A stretch of DNA of 64,000 nt from Toxonevra muliebris (Eukaryota; Arthropoda; Insecta; Diptera; Pallopteridae): NCBI GenBank assembly GCA_963691655.1, contig OY829329.1, positions 19,668,708 to 19,732,707 on the forward strand, given 5' to 3'. Numbering within the stretch: the stretch's first letter is position 1; the number at the start of each line of letters is the position of its first letter. A model generated the notes under the pieces. It saw only the letters and a program-made list of their open reading frames with translations. It had not been told where the DNA came from and ran no database searches. Shown one piece after another: positions 39,893-52,962 of the stretch. The position numbers and the translations under genes were made by a program.

Positions 39893-40004
39893 TGGTGAAC
39901 TGTGCTATCCTCTGCAACGAGCTGAATGTAACCATCTCGACCGAGCACGGGAGAAAAAGTTTTGTGTTCGTCGAACACCTAGCACCAATATAACCAGGCA
40001 CTTA
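39893..40004. mobile_element. Fragment of the TTA-flanked CGGTGTTCGG MITE family, inverted
   Basis: One end of the element only: CTCTGCAACGAGCTGAATGT, CTCGACCGAGCACGGGAGAA, then CACCAATATAACCAGGCAC, followed by TTA (40002-40004). The other half is missing. Its orientation is opposite to copies 1 and 2. Confidence 0.75.
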
Positions 40005-40009
40005 ACTAC

Positions 40010-42222
40010 TTTGTATGGTTTTAAGTATTTATGTCATAAAAGGTGTCACTTTAATTTTCATGCCACAGCATTGCCAAAATTATTGAAGGTTTTTTTTTCT
40101 TTCACATACTCTTTCCGGAAGAAAACCGTGACCAATCAGAAATAAATTTGGCGGGAAACGAAAAGAAAGTCTCTTTAATTTTTTTCCGAACATAACAGGA
40201 TTCAAACATACATACAAAAAAAATTGGCAACATTTTTACTGCCGTTAAGTATCGATATGTACATATCGCTGCCTTAATTAGATAAGGCGCTAACATAAGT
40301 TTTTCAATACCGAGTTTTTTATGGATTATGATAAAGTGTGTCCACTTTCATTTGTACTGAAAATTTAGACACCTACACCGAAAAATTATGATCTTATTTT
40401 TTAGTTTAAATTCCAAATTCATGAAACAGTACTCCAAATACTAAAATGTTCATCATTTCTAGTTTCAATTTCACTTTCCCACTTACCGCTTTCTTCGGTA
40501 AACAAATTACCACTACAAAGAAACATTCATAACTGTTAAATAAATCAAAAACAATGTATTAGTTAATGCTTTAAACATCAGTATTTTAATTCAAAATTTA
40601 TGTATTACTTTTTCATTGAAAATTAAACAAACAAAAAATACTTATATGTATATTAGCATAAAAAATTGATGTACATATTTCTTTTTTTTAAATACAAATT
40701 ATTTTGCTTTTAACTATTGGTGTTATCTCCAATACAAAAAAAGTATGTGTATATATATATTTATATGTATGTATGTAGGATGTTACACGTCACTTGGCAT
40801 TATCTCAGAAAGACTTAACTCTAAATTGGTGTAATACAATAATAGGTCGTCATTGAGATTAGTCATAAAACGCTTAATTTTAAAGAAAAACATAAATTAA
40901 ACAAGTTTAGAGACAATACTATACGCGTGAGTCATGCATGATTGTACGATGAATGATACGCTGTGTGTCCCTTTCTTACTATTTTCGACAAGATACATAT
41001 ATAAAAAATTAATAAGAAAATAATTTCGTACAAATGAAGAAAGCGAAAGAGTAATCGAAGCTGCTGCATTTCTCTTACTAATAATAATAATAAATATTAA
41101 ATTTCTATGAAGTATATTTTAAACTTTCAATTAGAAACAAATCGTCATAGCAACCAATGAGATTCCCTCTATGTATAAACTTAATGTTAAGGCTGCGTTA
41201 AGTATATTCTATGTTTAATTATACTGAATAATAATTTTTGATATAAAGGATAAAAAAGATGTTTTAGCTTAGCGCGCGCAGCGCATTCATATAAAAGACA
41301 AAAATAATAATTTTGAAAATAATAATTTATTCTTACGTCAACATTTACACGTAATTATGAAGCCTCAAGTGAATCCAATTAAAAATTTGTGTTTTTTGTT
41401 CAATTACAAAAATAATTACTATGTATTTGCATTATTATACTTTGTTGCATTTGTGAAATTTTACAATTGCGAACGAATTAAAAAATAAAACGTAAATATT
41501 AAAAATACAAAATTGGTATACTATAAATTGAATACATCATGTTGTAGTACATAAATAACAGATACTTTTAGAGCAAGGTCTTTCTTTGACAAATCCATAA
41601 AAACATGCGAATAAAACACCCTGTATATAAATTTTAATTTTATATTGCTTTTCTCAATAAGTTTAATAATTTCGATTTTTATTATAGAGATTAAATGTAA
41701 ATAATTATCACATGATTTGCATATAGGCAAGAGATTTTGAAGTGTTTTAAGTATATTTTCTATTAAGTTTATTATTCTTTTTCATAAATATTTACAATTT
41801 TTACCAAATATATATGTGTAAAGTAAGTTTAAGTTTCCCTATGAATTAAAGATAATATGTTAAACATTGTCATTGTGGATCAAAAAATACTGAAGCTTTG
41901 TTAGATTTGTTATTATAATATTAACTTTGAATTAATTAAACCTATAGATATTTATTAACAAGCATTAAGTATTAATGTCCTTGCTTAAGAGTTGATATTA
42001 AAAACATATCGTTTTTTGTTTTGTCATCATATCTATTATTTTGGTATTGGTTTCTAAATTTTCTGTTTGTTTTTTGTTTGTCCTTATTTTGCATTTCTTT
42101 TAATTTTATGTGCGCATTATTATAAATTACATCTCATGTTTTTAATTTTAATATATATATATATTTTTTTTCTTTTTTTTTTGTATCTTGTTTTTTTTTT
42201 TGTTTGTTTTTGATTTGGCGCT
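40010..42222. other. Spacer and probable 3'-UTR side of the GATA gene
   Basis: No recognised gene. The part nearest 42222 lies downstream of the minus-strand GATA stop codon, is T-rich on the plus strand, and is likely its long 3' UTR; a TTTATT (AATAAA on the minus strand) near 41327 is one candidate end. Microsatellite-like AT and GTAT runs occur near 40750-40780. Confidence 0.45.
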
Positions 42223-45200
42223 TTATGTTAACTTAGTGTTGTTCTCACTGGAAACAAGATTCAGAGGTACTAAAAAATCATCTGCTGCTGCTTGATCAAC
42301 TGTGTCCTCCTTATTGGGCTCTGTTTTGATTTTCTTTTTTTTCAATAGGCTTTCCTTTAAAGTTGAAGCATGTTGCTCACCTTCCATGTACCTCTTATAT
42401 TTCTAGAAAACAAACAAAAAATAATGCATAAAAATCAATATAACTTAATAAATTCAAAATTGCACATAAAATACCAAGGAACGACGAACTAGAATTTCGG
42501 GAAAAGAGATTGCGAGAATAAAACAGGGCAATGACAAGCTTTTCCCTGGACATGTTGAATGCACCAGCAATTTGATTCTTTTCTACAACTATTGTCAATA
42601 GCTTGGAAATTGCTCCATTATGTTCTTTTAACTTAATCCAAATGATTAATTTTTTAAGAATTTGTTTGCTTTATTGCAAAATAGAGTAGAGAACAATATA
42701 AGTCATCATTACAAAGGGACTCGTCAGTGTTTACATCTTCATTTCCCTCACACCGTCCTAGATGATCTTCCGATTCGCAGAATCTGTTACTTATCTTAGT
42801 GCAGTGTAGACAAGAATTTTTATTGCCTATGAAGACAGTGACGAAAAGGAACTATTCATTCCGTGTAGGGTGAGACTAGGGCTATATTTTGTCTAGGGCT
42901 TAATTTATTTTGGCCCCAAATATATTACTATCTAGAGAGAAGGATTTATATAAAACTCAGTTGGACTTGATCAGCTATGGTCCTGAACGCTTCATATATA
43001 AGTTGCAGGCGCTGATTTAAAAATGTTTTTACGCTATCACATAAGGCTTTTAAGATACTTGCAAATGAATTTCGAATCGTTTTTTAATAAAAAAAAAACC
43101 TAATACCGTTAGTTCACAACAATCCAGGAATTAACCGGTAAAAAGTTTTGGCTGTATCTCATGGAGTTTATGAGTAAAATGGAAATTTTTTATCGAGGCT
43201 GTGAATTGAATTGCAACGGAAACGAGATTTCATTACACTAATGGGTTCATACACATTGAACTCAATGTGTATGGTGCATCATACGAAGCTAATAAGAAAC
43301 GAAGTTATGCAGTTGTTAGTGTTAAGCAAACGAGAGCATATAGGGATCGGATACATACAATCAAGCAGAGAGTCGACTTCCCGCAGTTTTATCTCATGTG
43401 CTTTAGTGAGAGAGCCGACAGTCGAGAAACGTCTGTCTCTGCTTGATTACATATAGCTGAACTTTCCTCTCATGTGTTATACATATCCGCAATGTTGTCA
43501 AATCAGTGCTTTTTACACCAGATTTGGTGGATTTTTAAAAATATAACGCTAAAAAATTTTCACTAGTGGCAGTGCTTTTTTTTTTTTTTACTTAAAAACG
43601 CTGTTTACGTCACTCAAAAATATTTTTCTCTTATTTTGCGTGCATATTTTCATTTGCTCTAAATAGTATGGAAACAAAAAATGCGGTTTCGTATTTTTTA
43701 TGTTTGAGTCGAGAGAAAATGTTTTCAAAATCGTTAATTTTTTGATCGTTTAAAGCCGCCTGAGTTTATGACAGTGTATTCTGTCACATAGATAGGTTAG
43801 GTTAGAGTGGCTGCCGAGAGACACACTTAGGACAGAACGACCCATTGTGATGCCACATATTCTGCCACATAAAACCTTTTTTCTACGAAATATTGATTGA
43901 TTGATACGATATCCATCAAAAAATTTAGATGGATATCGTATTCTTTTTATAATTGATGAATTTTATGCGCTCTGAATGTAGAACTTTATATTTGAAATTT
44001 TTGATGTGTTTCTGGATTAATGTCATGTGAAAAAAAATAAATATATAATTTATAGATTCTTTCCGCTACTTACAACATATATAATAATACTTTTTCGGCT
44101 GATTTTAGCCTTCACTCAATAATTTAAACAGCCGAATTCTTTAAAATTTATTACAAATTCCAAATGGAAAAAAATATATGAAATGAACTAACTACTTTAC
44201 AAATTTTTGACTTCTTTACTCATACTGAGTGCCAAAAAAAAAATGAATCCCAATTTAAGAATTTCCTTTTACGATGCTTTAGGAAAACCATAAGAGATAT
44301 AGATTTTTTACATTGTTCAGTTTACATTGCGGCAATCCAAGAGCACCCTATATTGGAATCAAAGATTGTACAGAGTGGGTAAAATTCATTTATTTTAAGT
44401 TGATACGATGCCCATTTAAATTTGTTTGGACTTTTGAGCTAAAATTTCGTAGAACAAAGAAAATAATGTATTGCAGATTACACAGTCACACGACAACCTC
44501 GATAGTCAAGTGGATAGTGCACTAGACTTTCATCTAAATATATGAACTCCAATAAGTTTATGTAGATCCATATGAATCCCGAAAATTCCGCGATTTTGTG
44601 TTTTCAATCCCGGGATTTTTTATACCACTTTTACACCCAATCTCAGGATCCCGAGATTGAAATCCTTACTATAAATATACTCATAGGTATATCAATAACT
44701 TAATTAAATCTGGTGGATTTTTCCCGAAAAAAATGCGTTTTTAGGAGTTCTGGTGGATTTGAAATCCAAGATTTGGCAGCACTGCATATACGTGTACTAC
44801 GTCTTGTTTGTGCTGACAAGTATAAAGAGTAAGAAAAAGAGTAAGTGTAGAGAGCACGGTTGCCACTTACTCATTTTAGTTTGTACCAATATTTACAAAA
44901 AAAAATGTACCAAATGGGGCAAAAATGTACCATTTTTTATATAGAATACATAACATTATTAAAAACTTTTTGTCAGTTTATTATATAGCATTATATTAAT
45001 AAGAGTATTGAATTCTAATTTATTCCTTAATTTGTTGTTTTTTTTATTAGACTCAAGTCAACAAATTTTCTTTTAGCACTTAATTCTTCAAACCTTTTGC
45101 CAAAAAAATTACTAAGTGTGAACAATTTGCTAATTTCTAAAGTATTTTGAAAATATGTATATAATTCTTGATTACTATAAAAGCTAACTTTGCTCACAGA

Positions 45201-48200
45201 ATGTACCAAATTTTAAAAATATGTACCAATGTACCAAGCGCAGAAAAATGGAAAAAAATCTAGTTTTGGTAGAATTGTACCAAAGTGGCAACCGTGGTAG
45301 AGAGTATCAACAGAGAAAAAGCAACACCAAATAGAGAGAAGAAGACTACAAAAACTTCAACAGAATGTATTAATAAATTTCGTGCGCGCTAAAAAGTATT
45401 GAGAAAGTAATGCTTGGTTTTCACTATGTCATATTCTCTGTCAAAGAGAGAGAAAGAGAGAATTTCCTACATGAAATTTGCCAACATGTTGGCAAATTTG
45501 ACATAGTGAATACCAGGCATAATATGGGAAATAATTCGATAAATATGGGAGATATAACTTCAACTGGGGAAAATAGTGGAAATGAACTTAAATATTTTCT
45601 AATTACCAAATTTAGTTATTTCGATTTATTGGTCCTTATTACTCATACATCACATGTATAAGCTGTAATCATTTGACGTGTATAACCTCACAATTTACAT
45701 TATGCGCAAATTTTCAACCATTCATAATTCCAAGTATTTATGCCTCAATTTATTTTTAGCGTGTAGCAGCTATATATTATAGTTTTTAGACTTCTATGAA
45801 ATAACGGAAGCCTGTGAAATCCATCATTTTAAAGACGATTGAAAATAAACAGCAATAGAAATAAATAAACTGAAATGATAACATGATATAAAAAAATGCA
45901 TTGTATGTTAAGTGGATATTATCTGATTTCGTTTTTGCAACAAACATTTTATTAATCGACCTAAGTGTACCAAATATTGTTGAGTTAGTGTCAATATTAG
46001 TTTTGATATTGCCCTTCATGAATTCTACTTGTATGGTAGGTACCTAGAAGACCTGGTTCTTAAAAGTTTTGTCCATTTTTATATACTACTTGCTATTTTT
46101 CGAATTTTCAAAATTTAAGCCAGAAGGTATAAATATAAGTTTAAATAGAGAAAATCACTTTTCTGCGCTACTAATACTTTGAGTCACCACAGTAGTCTAA
46201 TGACAGCGTGCTAGGCCACCATCTCGGGGGTTCCGACTGCCCGCTTTTTGTTCAATCGTTTTTCATATTATTATGATCCTTAGAGGAGTTATAGGAAATA
46301 AAAAAAATCAATTACAAATTGTTTTTGCAACATACCGTAAAAGAAAATCCAGAATTATTTGCATTTCCAACTGTCAAAAACATCTCAGGATTCTTAAGAT
46401 CCATTGTGATATTTGCATCTTCAATTGGCATTCTGTTTAATACTCCAGAAGTAACAGATAAATGTTTATTCCCTGAAAGTAAAATTAAATATGTATATTA
46501 AAAATATAGAAATAGAGTGATCGCTTATATAATATATCAGTGCTAATAATAACGAAGTAAATAAATCGTCGCTAAACCTATTGGGTGTTTAATTAGTCTA
46601 ATTTATGAAATCATGAATATACCTGCTGTAGCAGGTTTTCACTAAGAATTTCCGAGGAATATTTCAACCAGACTGTAAAGGGATGACCATCGTGTCTACA
46701 CTTTTTTTTTTTACAACTCAAATGGGACCACGGAATCAAACGGAATCCTTGATATTATCGCTTCAAAATTTATGATGAAACAATTTGATTATAAAACATT
46801 CTTTTCAGGTATATTTTTAATTTTTTATGTGGGCTTCTGCCCAACTTTTCTTTCTCTTTTTTACTGAATATTTTTCTATCTGGTTCTTTCACATAGCTGA
46901 TCATCTTTGTGCTCCTCTAAACACCCTCAACAGATGTTATTCACAAATAGGTATGTTTTATTAAAGTACTTACTTTTTTTTGCCGCCTTTTCAGATTCCT
47001 TCGGACGCCTACGCCGGGTATGAATAGTATCACGTCTCATGGAGTGAGGTCTGTTCACACCATGCAATTTAAAATACAAGCCACAAGCATTGCAAACCAT
47101 TTCCCCACGGACGCTTCTTCGCCAAATTGTTGTAGTTAGAGTTCCACAGTTCGAACATGACATATCTTTTTGAGTACTGTTCATTAAATTAACGTTTTTG
47201 GAATTCTAAAAATAAGAAAATCATAAAATTTATAAAAGAAGTTAAGTGGAAAAAAAAACACTTTTTTTTCAACTAGGCTTTGTTCTTGAACGTGTTTCGA
47301 CATACATGACTTGTACGCGAACGTTCCAACTCTATATAGTTTTCTTATAGAAACACGAACCCGAACTACACGTAATACATTTTTTTTTGTGCTAATAACT
47401 TTTCGTGTTGATTTCAAAATCTTTATTACTTAACTCTAGATTAAAATGAGTATAGGTACACGTATAGTTCGTGTTTGAAATGCACGTGTAGTTCGGGTTC
47501 CTGTTTTAGATGAATAATCTTAAATGCACGTGCTGCACGTTTACATCTACATTGGCAAGCTCTAAATACAACATTTTATTTAAATATGAATATGTTGTTT
47601 AATTTTCTTAGATTAACTTTTGTTTTAAGTTTATTTTCGTTAATTAATTAATAAAGAAATATATGTAACCTTTTTATCCTGAAAAGAATCCAATACGATA
47701 TTATTATGAGAATTGATATTACCATCAATGTTCATGTTATGAATTGCATTTACATTGGGCAATTCTGTGGAATCTGTCTTTGTTGGATAAGTTTGTTTCC
47801 TTCGACACAATTTGAAATTGGCGGAAAGATCAGCGTTATCATTCTGTAAAATAATATTTTAATATTTTTTTTTTTAGTTTCCTCAAAATTTCAAACTTAA
47901 ATTTTTTTTCTTTGTTAGTTAGGAGAAGGATTTAATCGATATAGAGCTTAATATATTAATGAAAATGTAAATTGTTTGAACAAACAACAATATTTAAATA
48001 AAGAACACCGATATCACCGGTATCATTGGGGCAAATGAATCTAAGGTTTTCTTACTTTCAATAATGCCATTGGTTCTTCAGGTACATTTTCCACTGACAT
48101 CACAGCTGATGACGCTCCTGGGAACACAAGAGAATGGTGTATCATCTGAAATATTTGGGACGCTTTGTTTTCCTCATGAGTGTTTTTAGCTGCAGAAAAA

Positions 48201-51200
48201 TATTTGAAATCTATTAAAACACAAAATTAAACTTAATAATTCAACAATTCGAATTTAATTTGCTTACCTGCTGAACGAGCCAACGCTTGCCATAATTGAG
48301 TAGTTGCAGCATCTGTTCCTTGTTCTTCTGAGGTCATGCTATCCGGTGATCTGCGTTCGTTCAGCACTGTTATATCCATTTCCAAACGATTGGAATCTGA
48401 ACTCTCTTCGGTATCAGAGTATGAAGCATCCTTGTTTTCTATAGAAGGGAGGGCATTGCTGCTATAACTTTTATGTGGCCCTTCAATTCCCACTTTAGTA
48501 ATAATACTGTCATTTATTTTATTTTCTAAATCTAAATTTGTAGGTGAGTGTGATTCGAGTATTGTAGGCCGACCAAAGTGATGTATTGCAGATAACGTAG
48601 TTTGAGGATGCGAAAATTCACTTCTCGGCTTTTTAATTGATAAGTCTATTTCTTTTCCGTCTTGAAATTTCTTGTCATTCGATGGACGTTTAGCTTTTAT
48701 CACAGAATTTTTAATACTTGCATCTGCTATCAAAGAAAGACTTGGAGATTGACGATTCGAGCATGGTGGTGATATAATAACTTTTTTACTTATATCCATT
48801 AGCACTGCAGCAGTTTCCAATTGCTGCTGTAAGGTTTTAAATTTTTCAACTTCTGGGGAATTATTAGATGTTTCAACAATATTTGGAATATTAGGTTCCT
48901 TTTTAATGTTTGCAATACAATGCATGTTGCTACTTTCATAATTGGAAGTATCAATTGTGAAATGTTCGTTTTTCTTTACATTCGGGATGCATTGCAGGAC
49001 ATCAGTTGTTGTTGAAGTTGCATCAGCAGATTTAATTTCTGAAGCCTTAGAGTTTCGCTGCAAATCATATGATTTGATTAGTGAGCAAGACGGTACATTA
49101 AATGTATTTCTTTCCATATTCGAGCTTAAGTGTTCTTTAGTATGAACATGCATATTATCATCTTCACGAGGATAAACTTCAATAAAATCCTTGGCAGTTG
49201 TATTTTTGTTTTTATTAATATTGACAAAATTACTTTTTGAGGATTTGCTCAATTCAGTTAAAGCTTTTGCAGCCATTCTTTCCGATGATGATTTTCTACA
49301 TATTGTTGACTTTAATATGTTATCCAATTTAATGGTATTCTCAGAAGAATTCTAAAGAAAAAAAATTAAAACAAATCAAAACAACATTAACGTTAATATA
49401 ATTGCAAGAAATATCCACTAGTGATTAGAATATATAATATGAAAATATTAGTTTTCTCTATTTTCCAAAACTTATTACCTGTAGTGAGTTTTGGAAGTTA
49501 TTTACAAACTCCTTCAAAGTCACTTCGGCCTTTTGTGCTGCTAAACGAAATCTCCAAAAAGATTTCAGCTGAGTTCTACAATCACTACATATGACTGTAG
49601 GTAATCCATCGGATGGAGATACCTGAATAGAAATAAAAATATGACAAATTATTTATTTATATTTTTGTTTAAAAATATAAATTTAAATGCTAAGACAAAG
49701 TTCTAAAATAGATATATGTATGCAGAGAGAATACTTTGCTTTCTACCAAATTTCCATAACTTCTACAATAAGTTTTAAAGGGAATGTGCAGTTTCTTTGC
49801 ATGACCACCTATACATTAGTGACCTCTGTAAACTGCCGTAAGCCTAGCAGTATAGGTCGACTGAATTCGGTTCTGCTAAAAATTCATCAAGAGAGATCAC
49901 CGAGCGAGTCAATTCATCAGCTCATTATAATTAATATTCCTATGGTCTGGAACTCAGATGAAAGTGACATTAGCATACGGATTCAGCTCGCGCAGCACTC
50001 TTAAACTAGCATCTCTAAACGCCAGAACTTTAGCCTGGAAAATCGTGGTATAATTAGGTAGATGTATAGATTAATTTATTACCCCCTGCGGTGAGTGTAG
50101 CCATGCACCTACACCGCACAGACCATTTTGAATTCATTTGTAAAAATGAAGATGTCATGACGTAGTCAGTTGTTTCCTGACTACGAAATCAATATGATGA
50201 GATTTCTTTAATAGTGTTACTACTAACAGATTTCGTACATTTCAGAAAGTAAACATCACTGGAATATAAAGAGTGCTGGTCACAAGGTATTTTTGTGTCT
50301 AAGTGAGCTTTGTACTAGAAACATTTCGAAGTTTCTGCAGGCTTCGCAAATGCACCTGTACATTCGTAGCATGTCTGCACACAAATATTCTCCATATTAA
50401 GGTTCGTGCAAGTACACGAACGTTTAACTGCGCGAGCAGTTATTTAAAATGCACATGTACTCCGGTTTGTTTTTACAAAATAAAATAGACAAAGTTCGAA
50501 ATTTCGTGTACACGTGTAGGTCGAAAAACTTTCACGTGTGGGAACAACGAACATGGATCAATTTAATCCATTGAATGTACATTTCTGAATACTTTGGAAT
50601 GATAAATGTAGGAAATTTATTAGATTCAGAATAAGACATAAATAAAATTAAACTTTTACCACTTGAAACCTATTAAATTTATCGGAATGGTTTTAAATAA
50701 TATACTTTACTTTGGAAATATTTCCGCTTCTTTGCCATTGGCTGACTTTTGTCTGAGCCAAACATTGACCTAGGATCTTAAGCACAGAATATTGCAACAA
50801 CCATAATTATCCGAAAACATTATCAAAGACATTACAGAGTAACGAAATTCCTATAATTTGCATAGAATTACATAAATATGCATTCTTATATTACTTTCCA
50901 ATTCTACAAATATATGTACCAAATTGAATCTGCACAATCTGCACTGAAGACACACAGCCAAAATCTTTGCATACTATATTGTTAAGTGAATATTCATACA
51001 TCTGCTAGTCTCCTTATAAAAATAAAATTATCATTTTATCTATCTATTATGTGTTCATTTATACAACTTGCTATTGATTCAATACAATTTGTTAAAATGT
51101 GCCGAAAACTTACAAGTGAGAATTGAAAGGTAGGTAATAATGTAATTACTAATACTATACATTATAAGTGTTTTGAGTAAATACTAGAAAACGCAACCCT

Positions 51201-51866
51201 GTTTGATTTGATTATTGTTTCGATGGTGTCGTAATCACATCTCTGCTTATTACTTACCTTTATAGAGAGGCAGCTGAGTATCTGTATTGTAATATGTGGT
51301 GATGAATCATCACAACAATGCTCTTTATTGTGCTCCTCTTCTCCAACAATTTTATTTGGATTATATCTTGCCTCATCGTTATCATCGGATAATAGTACAT
51401 TTTTAAGATTTTTATGCGGTCGAGGTTCGGTCTGCATAATTGATGTGGTCGGAAAAATCACTAAATTACTTTTTTCATATGAATTGTCCAATATTGCTTG
51501 ACCTGATCCCCGCGTCCCAACGTGGGTGGAGGTGATGGAGGAGGAAGGCACATTATGTACAGATGATGATGATGATTGTATACCAAATTTAAGATTTTGT
51601 TCGATTCCAGTAGCATTTGTGTTTGTTAATAACGACGAATGGTTATCACAATTACAGATCTTTGTACTGCAATTGCACGGTATCTCTTCCGTCATCTGCT
51701 GCTCAATGTCTGCATTTATGGGGGTTTGATGTGATTGACTTTGAGCAACACTAGATGTAGTTGTATTCGTTGAATCGAAAATTTGGTGTGTCGCGACGTC
51801 ATAATCACTGACCAAAGTTAGGCACAAACGACAAACTTGAAAGAATTTAGGCGGTACATTACACAT
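42223..51866 (-). CDS. GATAd: GATA transcription factor with N-terminal ZAD, eight exons
   Basis: Sequence-specific nuclear regulator. Exons on the minus strand: 51866-51258, 49622-49479, 49351-48268, 48189-48056, 47843-47670, 47205-46974, 46472-46336, 42402-42223; 2694 nt, 897 aa, all phases consistent. The exon 5 donor is weak (AAG then GTTACA). The N-terminus is a zinc-finger-associated domain (ZAD) split in two: [11 protein letters not shown] (Cys12, Cys15) and, after about 157 low-complexity residues, [12 protein letters not shown] with VICSDC (Cys215, Cys218). A long Ser/Asn-rich middle follows. The single GATA finger is CSNC-x17-CNAC (residues 732-756) with WRR and the basic tail [14 protein letters not shown]. 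The ATG at 51866 is the first in frame; the open frame extends upstream only through non-ATG codons. Intron 7 (3.9 kb) is full of transposon debris. GATAd is the best fit because there is one finger. Confidence 0.9.
43248..43273. repeat. Hairpin made of two MITE tips
   Basis: CATACACATTGA, a 2-nt spacer, then TCAATGTGTATG: a perfect 12-bp inverted repeat identical to the outer 12 bp of both ends of the MITE at 26429-26709, with nothing between. It may be the remains of a nearly complete internal deletion. Confidence 0.7.
43795..43870 (-). mobile_element. 3' tail of a non-LTR retrotransposon (minus), in GATAd intron 7
   Basis: GGTTAGGTTAGAGTGGCTGC, ACACACTTAGGACAG and CCCATTGTGATGCCAC match the complement of the tail at 39150-39225 and the tail of the fragment at 12940. 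Only the tail is present. Confidence 0.7.
43904..43941. repeat. Perfect 14-bp hairpin
   Basis: ATACGATATCCATC (43904-43917) pairs exactly with GATGGATATCGTAT (43928-43941) around a 10-nt A/T loop. It lies in GATAd intron 7, about 35 bp beyond the retrotransposon tail. Its origin is unknown. Confidence 0.75.
44855..45296. mobile_element. hAT-like MITE with perfect 8-bp TSD, 442 bp
   Basis: A perfect 14-bp terminal inverted repeat CACGGTTGCCACTT (44855-44868) is complemented at 45283-45296. The exact 8-bp duplication GTAGAGAG flanks it (44847-44854 and 45297-45304). Sub-terminal TGTACCA / TTGGTAC motifs are repeated several times on both sides. It has no transposase. It lies in GATAd intron 7. 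Confidence 0.9.
46190..46250 (+). other. tRNA-like sequence, possible SINE head
   Basis: AGTAGTCTAATGACAG resembles a tRNA A box, and about 35 nt later GGGGGTTCCGACTGCCC resembles a B box (GGTTCGANTCC with one extra base). No cloverleaf with paired acceptor ends was found, so it is not called a tRNA gene. A second A-box-like stretch, GATAGTCAAGTGGATAGTGC, is at 44501-44520. Both lie in GATAd intron 7. Confidence 0.35.
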
Positions 51867-52962
51867 AATTGATGAATATATGAAATGATTTTCACACAAA
51901 TAATGCACTTCACAATGTTATAAACAATATAAAAAACGAATTGAAAAACCAACAAGAACACACTTTCCTATGTTAATTCATCCGAACAGATTCACCATAA
52001 AATCTAATAATAAGAAATGCTACGCTTACTACGTTCAATAAGAACAAGACATATTGAGACATTGCTCTCACGCAAGTATATTCAGGGTTTCCACATCACA
52101 ACACAAAAAGTACTCCACAAATAACAACGGAAAATAGTATTAAAAATCTTTTGCTTGTTTTCCACTACTACCTTTTTCTTTTGTTTCTTAGCAATTCTTG
52201 GTAAGACAAATTTTCTTTTATCAAAATGCACACTTTTTTTAACGCGTCGATATCACATTAATTTGAGTCTATTTCATACATATTTTATAATGTGCGCTAA
52301 GAATATATTACGAATTTGTTACAAGCAGATAAAACAAATTTGTTGGTAAAATTGCTTTGAAGGTCACTATTTCGGCCATTTATTTTTATTTCTATCCAAA
52401 TTTTATCAAATCGATTTGCACTACTATCACACGATGCAAACCAAGTAATGTGAGAACGATGCGTGGTTTAATTTTATATTATCAAACATTGTTGCCAACT
52501 TGTAAAAATAGTTACAGCATTTAATTGTCGTTCGATTGCACGTAATGATGAAACCAGCAATAAATATTATTTTCAAATAATCTGTCCTTTTACATAAAAT
52601 CAAAGCAATATTTTCCACAATGCGTTCACAAATTAGGATATGATAATAGACGGTAACACTGACAACAAATCAAAACAATGGAGAACATATAAAAAGTATG
52701 CAATGCAGCAGCTGTTATCGATTAGTACGAATGATGATGAATGTGTTTTTCTCAAAATATATATTGTTTAATCATCCGCTTTACTGCGTAAACTAATGAA
52801 GATATTTTGTTTGCACCCAGAACGAGCTATTAAAAGCAAAACGAACGTACTGAATGATGTAGCTGATAAAACTAAAAAAAAACTTATCAATGGCGAAAAA
52901 GTGCGCCAACTTTGCAGACTACACATAAAAAAATTTTGATAAAACACTAAGGGCTGGAATGA

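Noticed and set aside
40487..40512. 26-nt minus-strand micro-exon with strong acceptor (TTTCTTTGTAG) and donor (GTAAGTGG)
   Set aside because: The splice signals are good, but there are no neighbouring exons that join in frame and no protein similarity, so it is left as a chance match.
51867..51908. Upstream extension of the GATA protein N-terminus
   Set aside because: The open frame continues upstream of 51866 but only from a GTG codon. The first ATG in frame is at 51866, and it sits at the right distance before the ZAD cysteines.
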